Assembly: GCA_019455245.1 (NCBI GenBank)
Contig: JACFMR010000030.1
Coordinates: 1-40,766, forward strand
DNA: 40,766 nucleotides
Direction of reading: 5' to 3'
From: Opitutaceae bacterium
GTDB taxonomy: Bacteria; Verrucomicrobiota; Verrucomicrobiia; Opitutales; Opitutaceae
Shown: positions 26,509 to 34,926 of the stretch, piece after piece
How the letters are laid out: each line of letters opens with the position of its first letter
Position numbering within the stretch: position 1 is the first letter of the stretch
The notes under the pieces: model-generated
What the model was told of the DNA's origin: nothing
The model's database searches: none
The model's input: only the letters and a program-made list of their open reading frames with translations
Translations under genes and position numbers: made by a program

Positions 26509-27249
26509 CTATTTGCGGGGTGAAATCGTGTAGTTGAAGCTGCTGCTCGAAAGCAGGTTGTTTACGGACTTGCCGTTGATGACCTCGACGTTGATCGAGA
26601 CGCTGTCGTTGGTCGGCGTGGTGGTGGCGGATTCGGTGGAGAAGATGGGGTGGCAAATTTGGGTGTCGGGCGTGGACTTGAGCCGGCCACGGGCGCGTTC
26701 GACGATCACGCGCGAGCCGGTGGGTTTCGGGTTGGTCTTCAAATCGATCGCATCCAGCAGGTCGTTGAGGGAGGTGGCGGTGCCGCTGCTGCCGAAGTCC
26801 GCCGTTTCGTAATAGCGCACGGCGGCGGTGACATCCGGATCGGTGGTGTCGCGGTAATAGATGCGCACCTGGCGCACGTTGGCGTTGGCGCTGATCGAAA
26901 CCCGCGTGACCAGAACCAGACAATCGCCGTAGGCGAGGTAGGTGCCGAAGGCGTCGGTTTCCAGCGCGGCGACGTCGTCGATCAGGTCAACCCCGCCGTC
27001 GAGCGATTCATAGTCCGGGAAAACGTAGAACTCGGTCGCATCAAGGGTTTCCTTGGATACCTGCGCGATGAAGTAGCGCAGCGTGGCATTGGTGGCCAGG
27101 CGTTCACTGTCCTTGTACATCGTGCGGAGTCCGAAGAGGAAAGTGCCGATGGTGCCGGCCATGACCAGCGAGGCGATGGTCATGCTCACCATGGCCTCGA
27201 CGAGGGAAAAGCCGGCCGAACGGCGGCAGGTGGTTGGGGGAACTTTCAT
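26509..27249 (-). CDS. PilW-like prepilin-type protein
   Basis: A 246-residue protein with a type III prepilin leader: the basic leader ends in SAG, and FSLVEAMVSMTIASLVMAG forms the hydrophobic helix. Predicted cleavage by prepilin peptidase PilD is after Gly13, with Phe +1 and Glu at +5 (Glu18). The rest is a globular domain of mixed strands. Two cysteines are seen in the mature part (in GDCLVLV and QICHPIF). It overlaps the PilV-like gene by four bases and precedes the large PilX-like gene by two, so all three are one unit. PilW-like is inferred from order and size. Confidence 0.8.
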   Translation of the reverse strand: MKVPPTTCRRSAGFSLVEAMVSMTIASLVMAGTIGTFLFGLRTMYKDSERLATNATLRYFIAQVSKETLDATEFYVFPDYESLDGGVDLIDDVAALETDAFGTYLAYGDCLVLVTRVSISANANVRQVRIYYRDTTDPDVTAAVRYYETADFGSSGTATSLNDLLDAIDLKTNPKPTGSRVIVERARGRLKSTPDTQICHPIFSTESATTTPTNDSVSINVEVINGKSVNNLLSSSSFNYTISPRK

Positions 27250-27908
27250 TGGTCGAAGCGGGTGCGCAGAAAGACCTCGCGGTCGATGGCCGTGCGGGTG
27301 GTCCGGCCGTCCAGATAATCGTAGGCGTAGACGAGGGTGACCTTCTTGACCTCGGAAACGTCGTTGCCGGCGTCGGGTATTTCATCCACCCAGACCCAGA
27401 TGCGCATGGTCAGCGGTTGCGAGCTCGCGCCGCCGATGCTCGAAAGCGGCAACGGTCCCACGACATTGTCGATTGCGCCCAAACTCGCGGCGGTGGCCGT
27501 GGCGGCGGGCGTCGTGGTGGGCGCCTGCGGACCGTCGGGATCGTCGGCCGCGGTATGGACTGTCTGCAACCAGACGACCTCATCCTGATTAAGCCGCACG
27601 CGGATATAGGGCGGACTGGAGGAGGCGGGCGCCTGGGCATCGGCGACGGCGCTGGGCAGGAGGGTGTTGTAATCGAGGCCCTTCATCTGCTCGACCAAGC
27701 CGTAGATCAGGCTGGAGGCCGCGGCGTGCATCACGCTGCTTTCCGATATCCGGCGGGATTGCGCAAAGGCCGCCAGAAACCCGGCCATGACCGTGGCCAA
27801 CAGGGTCATCGCGACCATGATTTCCACCAGGGTCAGCGCCCGTGCGGAGGAAGGCAGACCGTGAAGGCCCCACGGATGAGGCAGAAAGGGGGACTCACGC
27901 AGCGCCAT
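27246..27908 (-). CDS. PilV-like prepilin-type protein
   Basis: A 220-residue protein with a long leader (24 residues, MALRESPFLPHPWG...) and then LTLVEIMVAMTLLATVMAG. Glu29 is at +5 if cleavage follows Ala24, so the -1 residue is Ala rather than the usual Gly. The globular part has a Pro-, Thr- and Ala-rich patch around residues 120-145. ATG 27908 was preferred over an upstream start that would make the leader over 50 residues long. It is the first gene of the pilin unit, 89 bases after the response regulator stop on the same strand. Confidence 0.78.
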   Translation of the reverse strand: MALRESPFLPHPWGLHGLPSSARALTLVEIMVAMTLLATVMAGFLAAFAQSRRISESSVMHAAASSLIYGLVEQMKGLDYNTLLPSAVADAQAPASSSPPYIRVRLNQDEVVWLQTVHTAADDPDGPQAPTTTPAATATAASLGAIDNVVGPLPLSSIGGASSQPLTMRIWVWVDEIPDAGNDVSEVKKVTLVYAYDYLDGRTTRTAIDREVFLRTRFDQ

Positions 27909-27962
27909 GGTGCGCCCAGCATACGCGCAAAGGCATGGGGTGCGTAAGGGCCGGTCGGCCCG

Positions 27963-27988
27963 AAAAAAGCCCCTGCTCACCGCCGGGC
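27963..27988 (-). terminator. Weak terminator-like element after the response regulator gene
   Basis: On the minus strand a four-base GCCC/GGGC stem is followed by six T. The stem is short, so read-through into the pilin genes is likely. Confidence 0.35.
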
Positions 27989-27997
27989 CCAATGGCC

Positions 27998-28660
27998 CTA
28001 GACGCGACGGTTCATTTCCTGCGCGTAGAGGGCGGCGGCCTGCGAGCGGCGGCTGACGTGCAGCTTTTCAAACACCGTGCTCAGGTAATTTTTCACCGTC
28101 TTTTCCGCCAGGCCCATTTCCGCGGCCACTTCCTTGTTGGTGTGGCCGGAGGCGATCAGGGCGAGCACGCGCTTTTCCTGCGGAGACAGCAGCGTCAGGG
28201 TGTTGCCGGCGGCGTGTCCGCCGGTCTTGACCAACTGCAACACCCGCGCCGTCACGGCGGGGTCGAGAATGGATTTGCCCGCCGCCACATCGCGCAACGC
28301 CTGCACCAGGCCGCGACCGTTGATCTCCTTCAACAGGTAACCGTGGGCACCGGCGCGAATCGCCTCGTCCACCAGGGTCTCGTCCACGACCGAGGTCAGG
28401 ATCAGCACCCGCGTTTCGGGCAGCCGCCGGAGAATCTGACGGCAGGCCTCGAAACCGGAGCCATCCGGCAAACGGATGTCGAGCAGGACCACGTCCGGCC
28501 GGTGTTGCTCGGCGGCGCGCACGGCGGCCGCCACGCCGTCCGCCTCGGCCATCACGTGCAATCCGTCATCGGCATCAAGCAGGGCGCGCAGACCCAGCCG
28601 GACGACTTCGCTGTCGTCCACCAGCAGGATGCGGATGGGGGCGGGGGAGGACATGTTCAT
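27998..28660 (-). CDS. NarL/FixJ-family response regulator
   Basis: A 220-residue two-component regulator. The receiver domain (about 8-125) has acidic Asp15/Asp16, phosphoacceptor Asp61 in VVLLDIRLPDGSG, and the conserved Lys in GYLLKE. The C-terminal LuxR-type helix-turn-helix (about 150-215) has LSPQEKRVLALIASGHTNKE, followed by VAAEMGLAEKTVKNYLSTVF. ATG 28660 overlaps the kinase stop in an ATGA; ATG 28654 (MSSPAP) is an alternative. Being coupled to the kinase makes them a pair. Targets are unknown, but the pilin genes directly downstream are a reasonable guess. Confidence 0.93.
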   Translation of the reverse strand: MNMSSPAPIRILLVDDSEVVRLGLRALLDADDGLHVMAEADGVAAAVRAAEQHRPDVVLLDIRLPDGSGFEACRQILRRLPETRVLILTSVVDETLVDEAIRAGAHGYLLKEINGRGLVQALRDVAAGKSILDPAVTARVLQLVKTGGHAAGNTLTLLSPQEKRVLALIASGHTNKEVAAEMGLAEKTVKNYLSTVFEKLHVSRRSQAAALYAQEMNRRV

Positions 28661-29904
28661 ATGACCGGGCTGACCGGAAATGTCATGACCACACGTGTGC
28701 CCGCGCCGGGCAGGCTGTCGATACGCAATGTCGCCCCGGCGGCCGCGGCGCGCGCCTGCATGTTGCCCAGGCCGTGACCGCGCCCGGCCGCGGTCTCCGG
28801 CCGGAAGCCACGGCCGTTGTCCTGCACGAGCAGCCCGACCTCGGCATCACCGCGATGCAGCCGCAGGGTCAGGCCGTCCGCCTGTCCGTGCCGCAGCGCG
28901 TTGCTGATCGCCTCGCGCGCCACCTGCAGGGCCTCGTTGGTCTGTGCGGCGGTCAGGGCCGCGGCGGCCTCATCATCGACGATCAGTTCCAAACCGATCT
29001 GGCGGCTGCCGCGCAATTCCTGCAGCATCATTTCAACCGCGGCGGCAAAACTCATGCGCCGGAGTTTCTCCGGGGCCAGTCCGGTGATGTAGTCGCGCAC
29101 ATCGCGGATCGTGCGGTTGAGCCCGTCGAGGCACTGCTGCAGCCGTTGGTCGGCGCGTTGGGGATCGCGGGGCAGCAGCGCGCGCACCGACTCGATGGTC
29201 AGGCCGACCGCGTAGAGCGATTGGATCACCCCGTCGTGCAGATCGCGACCAAGACGGATCTTTTCCTCGAGGGCCTGGTTGAGGCGGCGTTGGTTCAGCA
29301 ACAGGTCCTGTTCAACGCGTTGGCGGTTGTCGCGTTCCTCGGCCAGCGCAGAGCCCTGGGCGGCGGAGGTGCGGGCCAGACTTTCCAGACTGTTCATTTC
29401 GGCGCGGGCCGCGGACCAGTTTCCCCTGGACTCCGGAGATTCACGCCAGCCGGAGTAGAGCGCGGCGAGAATGAAAAGCAGCATCAGCGTCAGCACGAGG
29501 ACGAGCAGCAGCGCCCACGTGCGTCCGTGGGCCAGGCTCATGCGCGTCGTGGCGGGCAGCTGAAACGCGACCACGACTTCCGCCGGCGGCGTTGCATGCG
29601 GCAGCGGTTCGATCAGCACGACATGCCGGTTGGCGTCCACGGCCGGCAGCGGCCGCGAGCCGCGCGGATGGACCCGGGCGTTGATCAAACGGCCGATCAG
29701 GGCGAACCGCGCATCATCCCAGGCCGCGGCGCCGCCGCCGGTGACTTCCACGGCCGCGTGAAACTGGCCGCGCCGCTCGGTGATGGCCTCTTCGCGCAGC
29801 CGGCCATGCTGGCTCTGCAGCCAGCGTTGGGCCACCAACAGCACCACGAGGAAGAGCAGCAGGAGCAGGGCGGAGAGGCCGAGGATGCGGGCGAGGCTGG
29901 GCAT
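28657..29904 (-). CDS. Sensor histidine kinase (HisKA_3/NarX type)
   Basis: A 415-residue inner-membrane kinase. Two hydrophobic segments (about 8-26 and 130-150) enclose a periplasmic sensor region of about 100 residues with no recognised fold. A coiled linker (about 165-215) leads to the HisKA_3 phosphoacceptor helix GRDLHDGVIQSLYAVG with His223. The HATPase domain follows, with N box EAISNALRHG, G1 box QDNGRGF and G2 GHGLGNM. No PAS or HAMP domain is recognised. It overlaps its response regulator by four bases and is divergent from metG. Confidence 0.93.
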   Translation of the reverse strand: MPSLARILGLSALLLLLFLVVLLVAQRWLQSQHGRLREEAITERRGQFHAAVEVTGGGAAAWDDARFALIGRLINARVHPRGSRPLPAVDANRHVVLIEPLPHATPPAEVVVAFQLPATTRMSLAHGRTWALLLVLVLTLMLLFILAALYSGWRESPESRGNWSAARAEMNSLESLARTSAAQGSALAEERDNRQRVEQDLLLNQRRLNQALEEKIRLGRDLHDGVIQSLYAVGLTIESVRALLPRDPQRADQRLQQCLDGLNRTIRDVRDYITGLAPEKLRRMSFAAAVEMMLQELRGSRQIGLELIVDDEAAAALTAAQTNEALQVAREAISNALRHGQADGLTLRLHRGDAEVGLLVQDNGRGFRPETAAGRGHGLGNMQARAAAAGATLRIDSLPGAGTRVVMTFPVSPVI

Positions 29905-30027
29905 CGGGGAGGGAACCTTCAGGATGCGGGGGCGCCGGGGGCACGCAAACCGTTTCCCGGCTCCGGCCGGGGTTTAGCAAAACTTTCGACATTTGGCCCG
30001 GGCGCGTTTTCCTTGGTCAGCTCTGTC

Positions 30028-31569
30028 ATGAAGTCATTCTATATCACGACCGCGATCGACTATGTGAACGGTTCGCCACACCTGGGCCATGCCTATGAAA
30101 AGGTGCTGACGGACGTTATTGCCCGGATCCGGCGCATGATGGGTGACCGCGTGCATTTTCTCACCGGGGTCGATGAACACGGCCAGAAGGTCCAGCAGAG
30201 CGCCCGGCAGCGCGGCGTCTCGCCCCAGCAGTTCAGCGATGAGATCAGCGCCGAGTTCCGCGCGCTCCTGCCCAAGCTCAACATTTCCAACGACGATTTC
30301 ATCCGCACCACCGACGAGCGGCACAAGCGCGTCGTGCGGGGGCTGCTGCAGCAGCTCCACGACAAGGGCGAGATCTACAAGGCCGAATACCAGGGGTTCT
30401 ACTCGACGCGCCAGGAGCAGTTTTTGCAGGACAAGGATCGCAATCCGGACGGCACCTGGCCGGAAATCTACGGCGAGGTCACCGAGATCACCGAGTCGAA
30501 CTACTTCTTCAAGCTGAAGAACTATCAGGACTGGCTGGTCCGGTTCCTGACCGAGAACGAGAATTTCGTCTTTCCGAAGTTCCGGCAGAAACAGGTGCTG
30601 GAGTTTCTCAAGGAACCGTTGAACGACCTGTGCATCTCGCGTCCGAAGGAACGGCTGGAGTGGGGCATCCCGCTGCCGTTCGACGAGGATTTTGTGACCT
30701 ACGTGTGGTTCGACGCGCTGACGAACTACTACTCCGCCGTGGTGGACCGGCCCGGCGTCTGGCCGGCGGACTACCATGTGATCGGCAAGGACATCCTCGT
30801 GCCGCCGCACGCGGTTTACTGGATGATCATGCTGCAGGCCTGCGGTCTGCCGCTGCCGAAGGGCATCATCGCGCACGGGTGGTGGTCGATCAACGGGGCC
30901 AAAATGTCCAAGAGCACGGGCAATTTCGTCGAGCCCGTCGGCTTCGTCGATCAATACGGGGTCGATCCGCTGCGCTACTTCGTCATGCGCGAAATGAGCG
31001 TCGGGCAGGACAGCGACTTTTCCTTCTCCCAGTTCCTCGCCCGCTACAACGCCGAGTTGGCCAACAATCTCGGCAACCTCGTCAACCGCACGCTCAACAT
31101 GACCAACCGGTTTGCCGGCGGTCTCATTCCCGCGGCGGACGAGGCCGGGGTGCCGGAAAAGGAATTGCAGGACCTGTGGAAACAGGTGCAGGCCGAGGTG
31201 CCGCAGCTGTGGGACGGTTTCCAGTTCAACGTCGCCTTGGAGCGCACCATGGCCTTCGTCACCGCGACCAACGCCTACATCGAGAAGCTCGCACCGTGGA
31301 AACTCGGCAAGTCCGCCGAACCGGCCGATCAGGCTCGCCTGCGCACCGCGCTCGCGACGATGGCCGAGGCGCTGCGGTTGGCCGCGCACCTGTTGGAGCC
31401 GGTCATCCCCGCTTCCGCCACCCGCATTCACGCGGTGCTCGGTTATCAGCCGACCGACAACTGGGCGGACAAAACGCAGTGGTCCGGCCGGCTCCAGGGC
31501 AATCGCGTGGCGGAAAGCCTCGTCCTGTTCCCCCGCCTCCAGCCTCCCGACAGCGCCGCCAAGTCATGA
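30028..31569 (+). CDS. metG: Methionine--tRNA ligase (short, zinc-less type)
   Basis: Class I synthetase that charges tRNA-Met. The 513-residue protein has the HIGH-like motif GSPHLGHAY near residue 15-23 and KMSKSTGNF at 292-300. The connective-peptide knuckle lacks the CxxC pairs of zinc-binding forms and reads GFYSTRQEQFLQDKD, so no metal is expected. The C-terminal tRNA-binding (EMAP-like) domain is absent; the protein ends after the anticodon-binding helices. ATG 30028 is supported by the immediate KSFYITTAIDYVNG start. It overlaps menF by four bases, an unusual pairing of translation and quinone genes. Confidence 0.96.
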   Translation: MKSFYITTAIDYVNGSPHLGHAYEKVLTDVIARIRRMMGDRVHFLTGVDEHGQKVQQSARQRGVSPQQFSDEISAEFRALLPKLNISNDDFIRTTDERHKRVVRGLLQQLHDKGEIYKAEYQGFYSTRQEQFLQDKDRNPDGTWPEIYGEVTEITESNYFFKLKNYQDWLVRFLTENENFVFPKFRQKQVLEFLKEPLNDLCISRPKERLEWGIPLPFDEDFVTYVWFDALTNYYSAVVDRPGVWPADYHVIGKDILVPPHAVYWMIMLQACGLPLPKGIIAHGWWSINGAKMSKSTGNFVEPVGFVDQYGVDPLRYFVMREMSVGQDSDFSFSQFLARYNAELANNLGNLVNRTLNMTNRFAGGLIPAADEAGVPEKELQDLWKQVQAEVPQLWDGFQFNVALERTMAFVTATNAYIEKLAPWKLGKSAEPADQARLRTALATMAEALRLAAHLLEPVIPASATRIHAVLGYQPTDNWADKTQWSGRLQGNRVAESLVLFPRLQPPDSAAKS

Positions 31570-32993
31570 CGATTCTGGCCTTGGATCCCGCCGCCAACCA
31601 AACGCCGGCCGCCCTGCAGGCATTTCTGGAGCAGTGCCAGCAGATGGCCCGGCGTCGGCACCGGGACCAATTGGTCAGCATTTCGCTGGAGGTGGACGCG
31701 CTCGATCCGCTGGCGGTGCTGGGTTCGATCTTCGAGGCGCAGGAGCTGCATTTCTATGTCGAGCGTCCGGCGGAAAAACTGGCCGCGGCCGGCGCCGAGG
31801 CGGTGCTGCAATTTGCCGCCTCCGGTCCGGGCCGTTTCGAGAGCTGTCAGGAATTCATCGATGAGGTACTGGGCAACGTCATCGTGGTGGGCGACCAGGG
31901 CGTGCCTTTCGCCGGGCCGCATTTCTTCTGCACATTCTCGTTCTTCGACGAGGTCGAGGGGGGCGAGCCCTTTCCGGCCGCGCGGGTCTTCGTGCCGCGC
32001 TGGCAGGTGGCGACACGCGCGGGGCGCACCGTGGCCGTGGCCAACCTGTTGGTCGGCGCCGAGACCGATGTGGCCGCCGCTGCCGCCAAGGTGTGGCGCG
32101 CGCACAGCCGCTTCGGCTCGTTCAGTTATGCGGAAAAAATCTTCACGCCCGACGGCGAGGCCCCGCGCATCACGCTGAGCGAACTGGGCGGCAGCGAGCG
32201 CTATCTGGCCTGCGTGCAACGGGCGGTCGGCCGCATTGCCGCCGGTGATTACGAAAAGATTGTGCTGGCCCGGGCGAAGGATCTGGTGGCCGCCGCACCG
32301 TTGCACCCGTTGCGGGCGCTGCACGGCCTGCGCGAGCGCTTCGGCGAGTGTTACGCCTTTTCCGTGGCCAACGGCAACGGCCAGAGTTTCATCGGTGCGA
32401 GCCCCGAACGGCTGGCCCGGGTTTACGGCGGCATGTTGACGACCGAGGCACTGGCCGGGTCGACGGGGCGGGGCGCCTCGGAGGAAGCGGACGCCGCGCT
32501 GGGCCGGGCGTTGCTCGCGAGCAACAAGGATCAGCGCGAACACCGGCTCGTGCTGGATTCCATCATCCGGCGGTTGCAGCCGCTCGGCTTGCAGCTGGAG
32601 TTTCCGGCGCAACCCGGACTGCGGCGGCTGGCGAATGTGCAGCACCTGCACACCCCGGTGCGTACGGCGTTGCCGGTGGGCGTGCGGCTGCTCGATGTCA
32701 TTTCCCGCTTGCACCCCACGCCCGCGGTGGGCGGGGTGCCGCGCGAGGCCGCGCTGGCGGGCATCCACGACGGCGAGAATTTTCCCCGCGGACTTTACGC
32801 CGGGGCCCTGGGCTGGCTCGACGGCCACGGCAACGGCGAGTTCTTTGTCGGGCTGCGCTCCGCCCTGATCGACGGCGTCAAGGCGCGACTCTATGCTGGC
32901 GCGGGCATCGTCGCGGGCTCCGAACCGGAACAGGAACTGGCGGAAACCACCTTAAAATTTGCCGCGATGGAGGAGGCGCTGTTTTCGCCATGA
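31566..32993 (+). CDS. menF: Isochorismate synthase
   Basis: The enzyme converts chorismate to isochorismate, the entry step of menaquinone (or siderophore) synthesis. The 475-residue protein has a variable N-terminal half and the chorismate-binding domain from about residue 205: DYEKIVLARAKDL with the catalytic Lys, IGASPERLARV, TEALAGSTGRG, NKDQREHRLVLDSI, and VGGVPREAAL near the C-terminus. The final GAGIVAGSEPEQELAET closes the active site with the Mg2+ ligand glutamates. Being directly followed by menD with a four-base overlap makes the menaquinone role clear rather than salicylate or enterobactin. Confidence 0.95.
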   Translation: MTILALDPAANQTPAALQAFLEQCQQMARRRHRDQLVSISLEVDALDPLAVLGSIFEAQELHFYVERPAEKLAAAGAEAVLQFAASGPGRFESCQEFIDEVLGNVIVVGDQGVPFAGPHFFCTFSFFDEVEGGEPFPAARVFVPRWQVATRAGRTVAVANLLVGAETDVAAAAAKVWRAHSRFGSFSYAEKIFTPDGEAPRITLSELGGSERYLACVQRAVGRIAAGDYEKIVLARAKDLVAAAPLHPLRALHGLRERFGECYAFSVANGNGQSFIGASPERLARVYGGMLTTEALAGSTGRGASEEADAALGRALLASNKDQREHRLVLDSIIRRLQPLGLQLEFPAQPGLRRLANVQHLHTPVRTALPVGVRLLDVISRLHPTPAVGGVPREAALAGIHDGENFPRGLYAGALGWLDGHGNGEFFVGLRSALIDGVKARLYAGAGIVAGSEPEQELAETTLKFAAMEEALFSP

Positions 32994-34726
32994 ATACGCC
33001 CCGCATCGACGGGCGCACGCCCAACACCGTCTGGGCCGGCGTGCTGGTGGAGACGTTGGTCCGCTGCGGCGTGACCCAAGCGGTGATCTCGCCCGGTTCG
33101 CGTTCCACGCCTTTGACCCTGGCTTTCGTGGCACACGCGGGCATCGAATGCATCCCGGTTCTGGATGAACGCTCGGCCGGTTTTTTTGCCCTCGGTCTGG
33201 CGCGCCACCAGGCCCGGCCGGTCGTGTTGGTCTGCACCTCGGGGACGGCGGCGGCCAATTATTTTCCGGCGGTGATCGAGGCGCAGGAGAGCGGGGTGCC
33301 GCTCCTGGTCCTGACCGCGGACCGCCCCCCCGAATTGCGCGACTGCGCCGCGGGCCAGACGATTGACCAACAAAAGCTCTACGGCGGCCATGTCGGTTTT
33401 TATCATGAACTCGCGCTGCCGGAAGCCAGTCGGCCGTTGTTGCGTTACCTGCGTGCAACCGTCGCCCAGGCCTGCCAGCGCACCTTCGTGCCGCAACGTG
33501 GCCCGGTGCACCTGAATGTGCCGTTCCGGGATCCGCTGGCCCCGGTTGGGGTACCGGATGCGGTGGCGGACGAGGGATTGATCGACGGTCGGTTTTTCTC
33601 GGGGTTGGCGGCGGCCGGCGATGCGCCGGCTCCGCGGGTGGAGATCTGGCGGCAGGGGACGAAGGGGAAGGGAATCATCGTCGCGGGGCCCGAGATCCCT
33701 GACGATCCCGCGGCGTATGCGCAAACGGTCGGACGGCTCGCAACGCAATTGGGCTGGCCGGTGCTGGCCGACGGGGTGTCGCCTTTGCGCCATCATGCCC
33801 CGGCCGATGGAGTGGTGGTCACCACTTACGACACCATGCTGCGCAACCGGACGTTGGCCGATGAACTTGCACCGGAACAGGTGTTGGTTTGCGGCGATTG
33901 GCCCACCAGCAAGGTGCTGCGGCAATGGCTTGCCGCGGTGGACCCGGAGATCACGCAGGTTCGTGCCCGTCATGACAACCGTGACGCCTTGCATGGTCGC
34001 ACGCAGCAGGTGACTGCGCCGGTCGCAGCCCTGCAGGTCAAGGTGACCCACGCGGCCGATGCCGCGGCGGACTACGCTGCGCGCTGGCGCAGTCTAGAGG
34101 AGCAGGCGGCGAACGGGCTCCGGTCGGAGTTGGAAGCGGCCGGCAAATTCGAGGGTCGGCTCATACCGATCCTTGCCGCGGCCCTGCCGCGGGAAACCCC
34201 GGTGTTTGTGGCCAGCAGCATGCCGGTCCGCGACGTGGAGTATTTCTGGCCGGCCAACGACCGGCGGACCCGTTTTTTCCACAACCGCGGCGCCAACGGC
34301 ATCGACGGTACGCTGTCCACCGCGCTCGGCATGGCGCAGGGCGGACCGCCGGCGGTGTTGCTGACCGGCGATCTCGCCTTCCTGCACGACAGCAACGGGC
34401 TGCTGATCGCCCCGAAGTTTCGCGGCTCGCTGACCGTGCTGCTGATCAACAACCACGGTGGCGGGATCTTCGAACATCTGCCGGTGGCCGCGCTCGAGCC
34501 GCCCTTCGAGCAGTATTTTGCCACGCCGCAGCAGGTGGACCTTGCCCGGCTGTGTGCGGCCCATGGCATCGCGCATGAACGGGTGGCGGATTGTGCCCGC
34601 ATGTGCGCCTTGTGTGCGGAATTGCCGCCCGCCGGTATCCGCGTGCTGGAGCTTGTCACCGACCGGAAGAGCGCCGCGGCGGCGCGCAAGCGCATCTTTG
34701 CCGCCGTTGCGGCCGCCCTGGTCTGA
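32990..34726 (+). CDS. menD: SEPHCHC synthase
   Basis: MenD is a thiamine diphosphate enzyme that joins isochorismate and 2-oxoglutarate to give 2-succinyl-5-enolpyruvyl-6-hydroxy-3-cyclohexene-1-carboxylate. The 578-residue protein has the N-terminal SPGSRSTPLTLA and LDERSAGFFALG (with the ThDP-activating Glu), CTSGTAAANYFPAVIEA, and the C-terminal ThDP/Mg motif starting GDLAFLHDSNGLL and ending INNHGGGIFEHLP. Length is normal. It ends the metG-menF-menD unit. The next menaquinone step (MenH, MenC, MenE) is not found nearby; an IS element lies 148 bases after the stop. Confidence 0.96.
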   Translation: MNTPRIDGRTPNTVWAGVLVETLVRCGVTQAVISPGSRSTPLTLAFVAHAGIECIPVLDERSAGFFALGLARHQARPVVLVCTSGTAAANYFPAVIEAQESGVPLLVLTADRPPELRDCAAGQTIDQQKLYGGHVGFYHELALPEASRPLLRYLRATVAQACQRTFVPQRGPVHLNVPFRDPLAPVGVPDAVADEGLIDGRFFSGLAAAGDAPAPRVEIWRQGTKGKGIIVAGPEIPDDPAAYAQTVGRLATQLGWPVLADGVSPLRHHAPADGVVVTTYDTMLRNRTLADELAPEQVLVCGDWPTSKVLRQWLAAVDPEITQVRARHDNRDALHGRTQQVTAPVAALQVKVTHAADAAADYAARWRSLEEQAANGLRSELEAAGKFEGRLIPILAAALPRETPVFVASSMPVRDVEYFWPANDRRTRFFHNRGANGIDGTLSTALGMAQGGPPAVLLTGDLAFLHDSNGLLIAPKFRGSLTVLLINNHGGGIFEHLPVAALEPPFEQYFATPQQVDLARLCAAHGIAHERVADCARMCALCAELPPAGIRVLELVTDRKSAAAARKRIFAAVAAALV

Positions 34727-34874
34727 TCCGGCGCGGCAGCGGCGTCGGTGTACTCAGTCGGAAGGACGCAGTCGAAATCCGTTACAGGCCGGAAAGGGCA
34801 AACATCAAGGTGGAGCGGCTTGCCCTCAAGACGCTGGGGTGAAACTGTTGGAAAACCACGCGTTGAGGACTGTA

Positions 34875-34923
34875 TGGACCGGAGACATGGGTTACAAGTG
34901 TTCGGAGACATGGGTAACAGTTG
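34875..34923 (+). repeat. Left terminal inverted repeat of the IS481-family element
   Basis: Pairs with 36106-36154 with seven mismatches in 49. It contains two direct copies of GGAGACATGGGTwACA (34881-34896 and 34904-34919) spaced 23 bases apart, about two helical turns, which suggests two transposase contact sites. Confidence 0.85.
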
Positions 34924-34926
34924 GGG

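Noticed and set aside
23525..26533. Open frame of 1002 codons on the plus strand
   Set aside because: It lies antisense to the PilX- and PilW-like genes and reads as low-complexity Gly/Val/Ala/Arg sequence with no domain. High-GC genes often leave long open antisense frames; the minus-strand frame has a pilin N-terminus and varied composition.
30034..31431. Open frame of 465 codons on the minus strand
   Set aside because: Antisense to metG, which has intact HIGH and KMSKS motifs.
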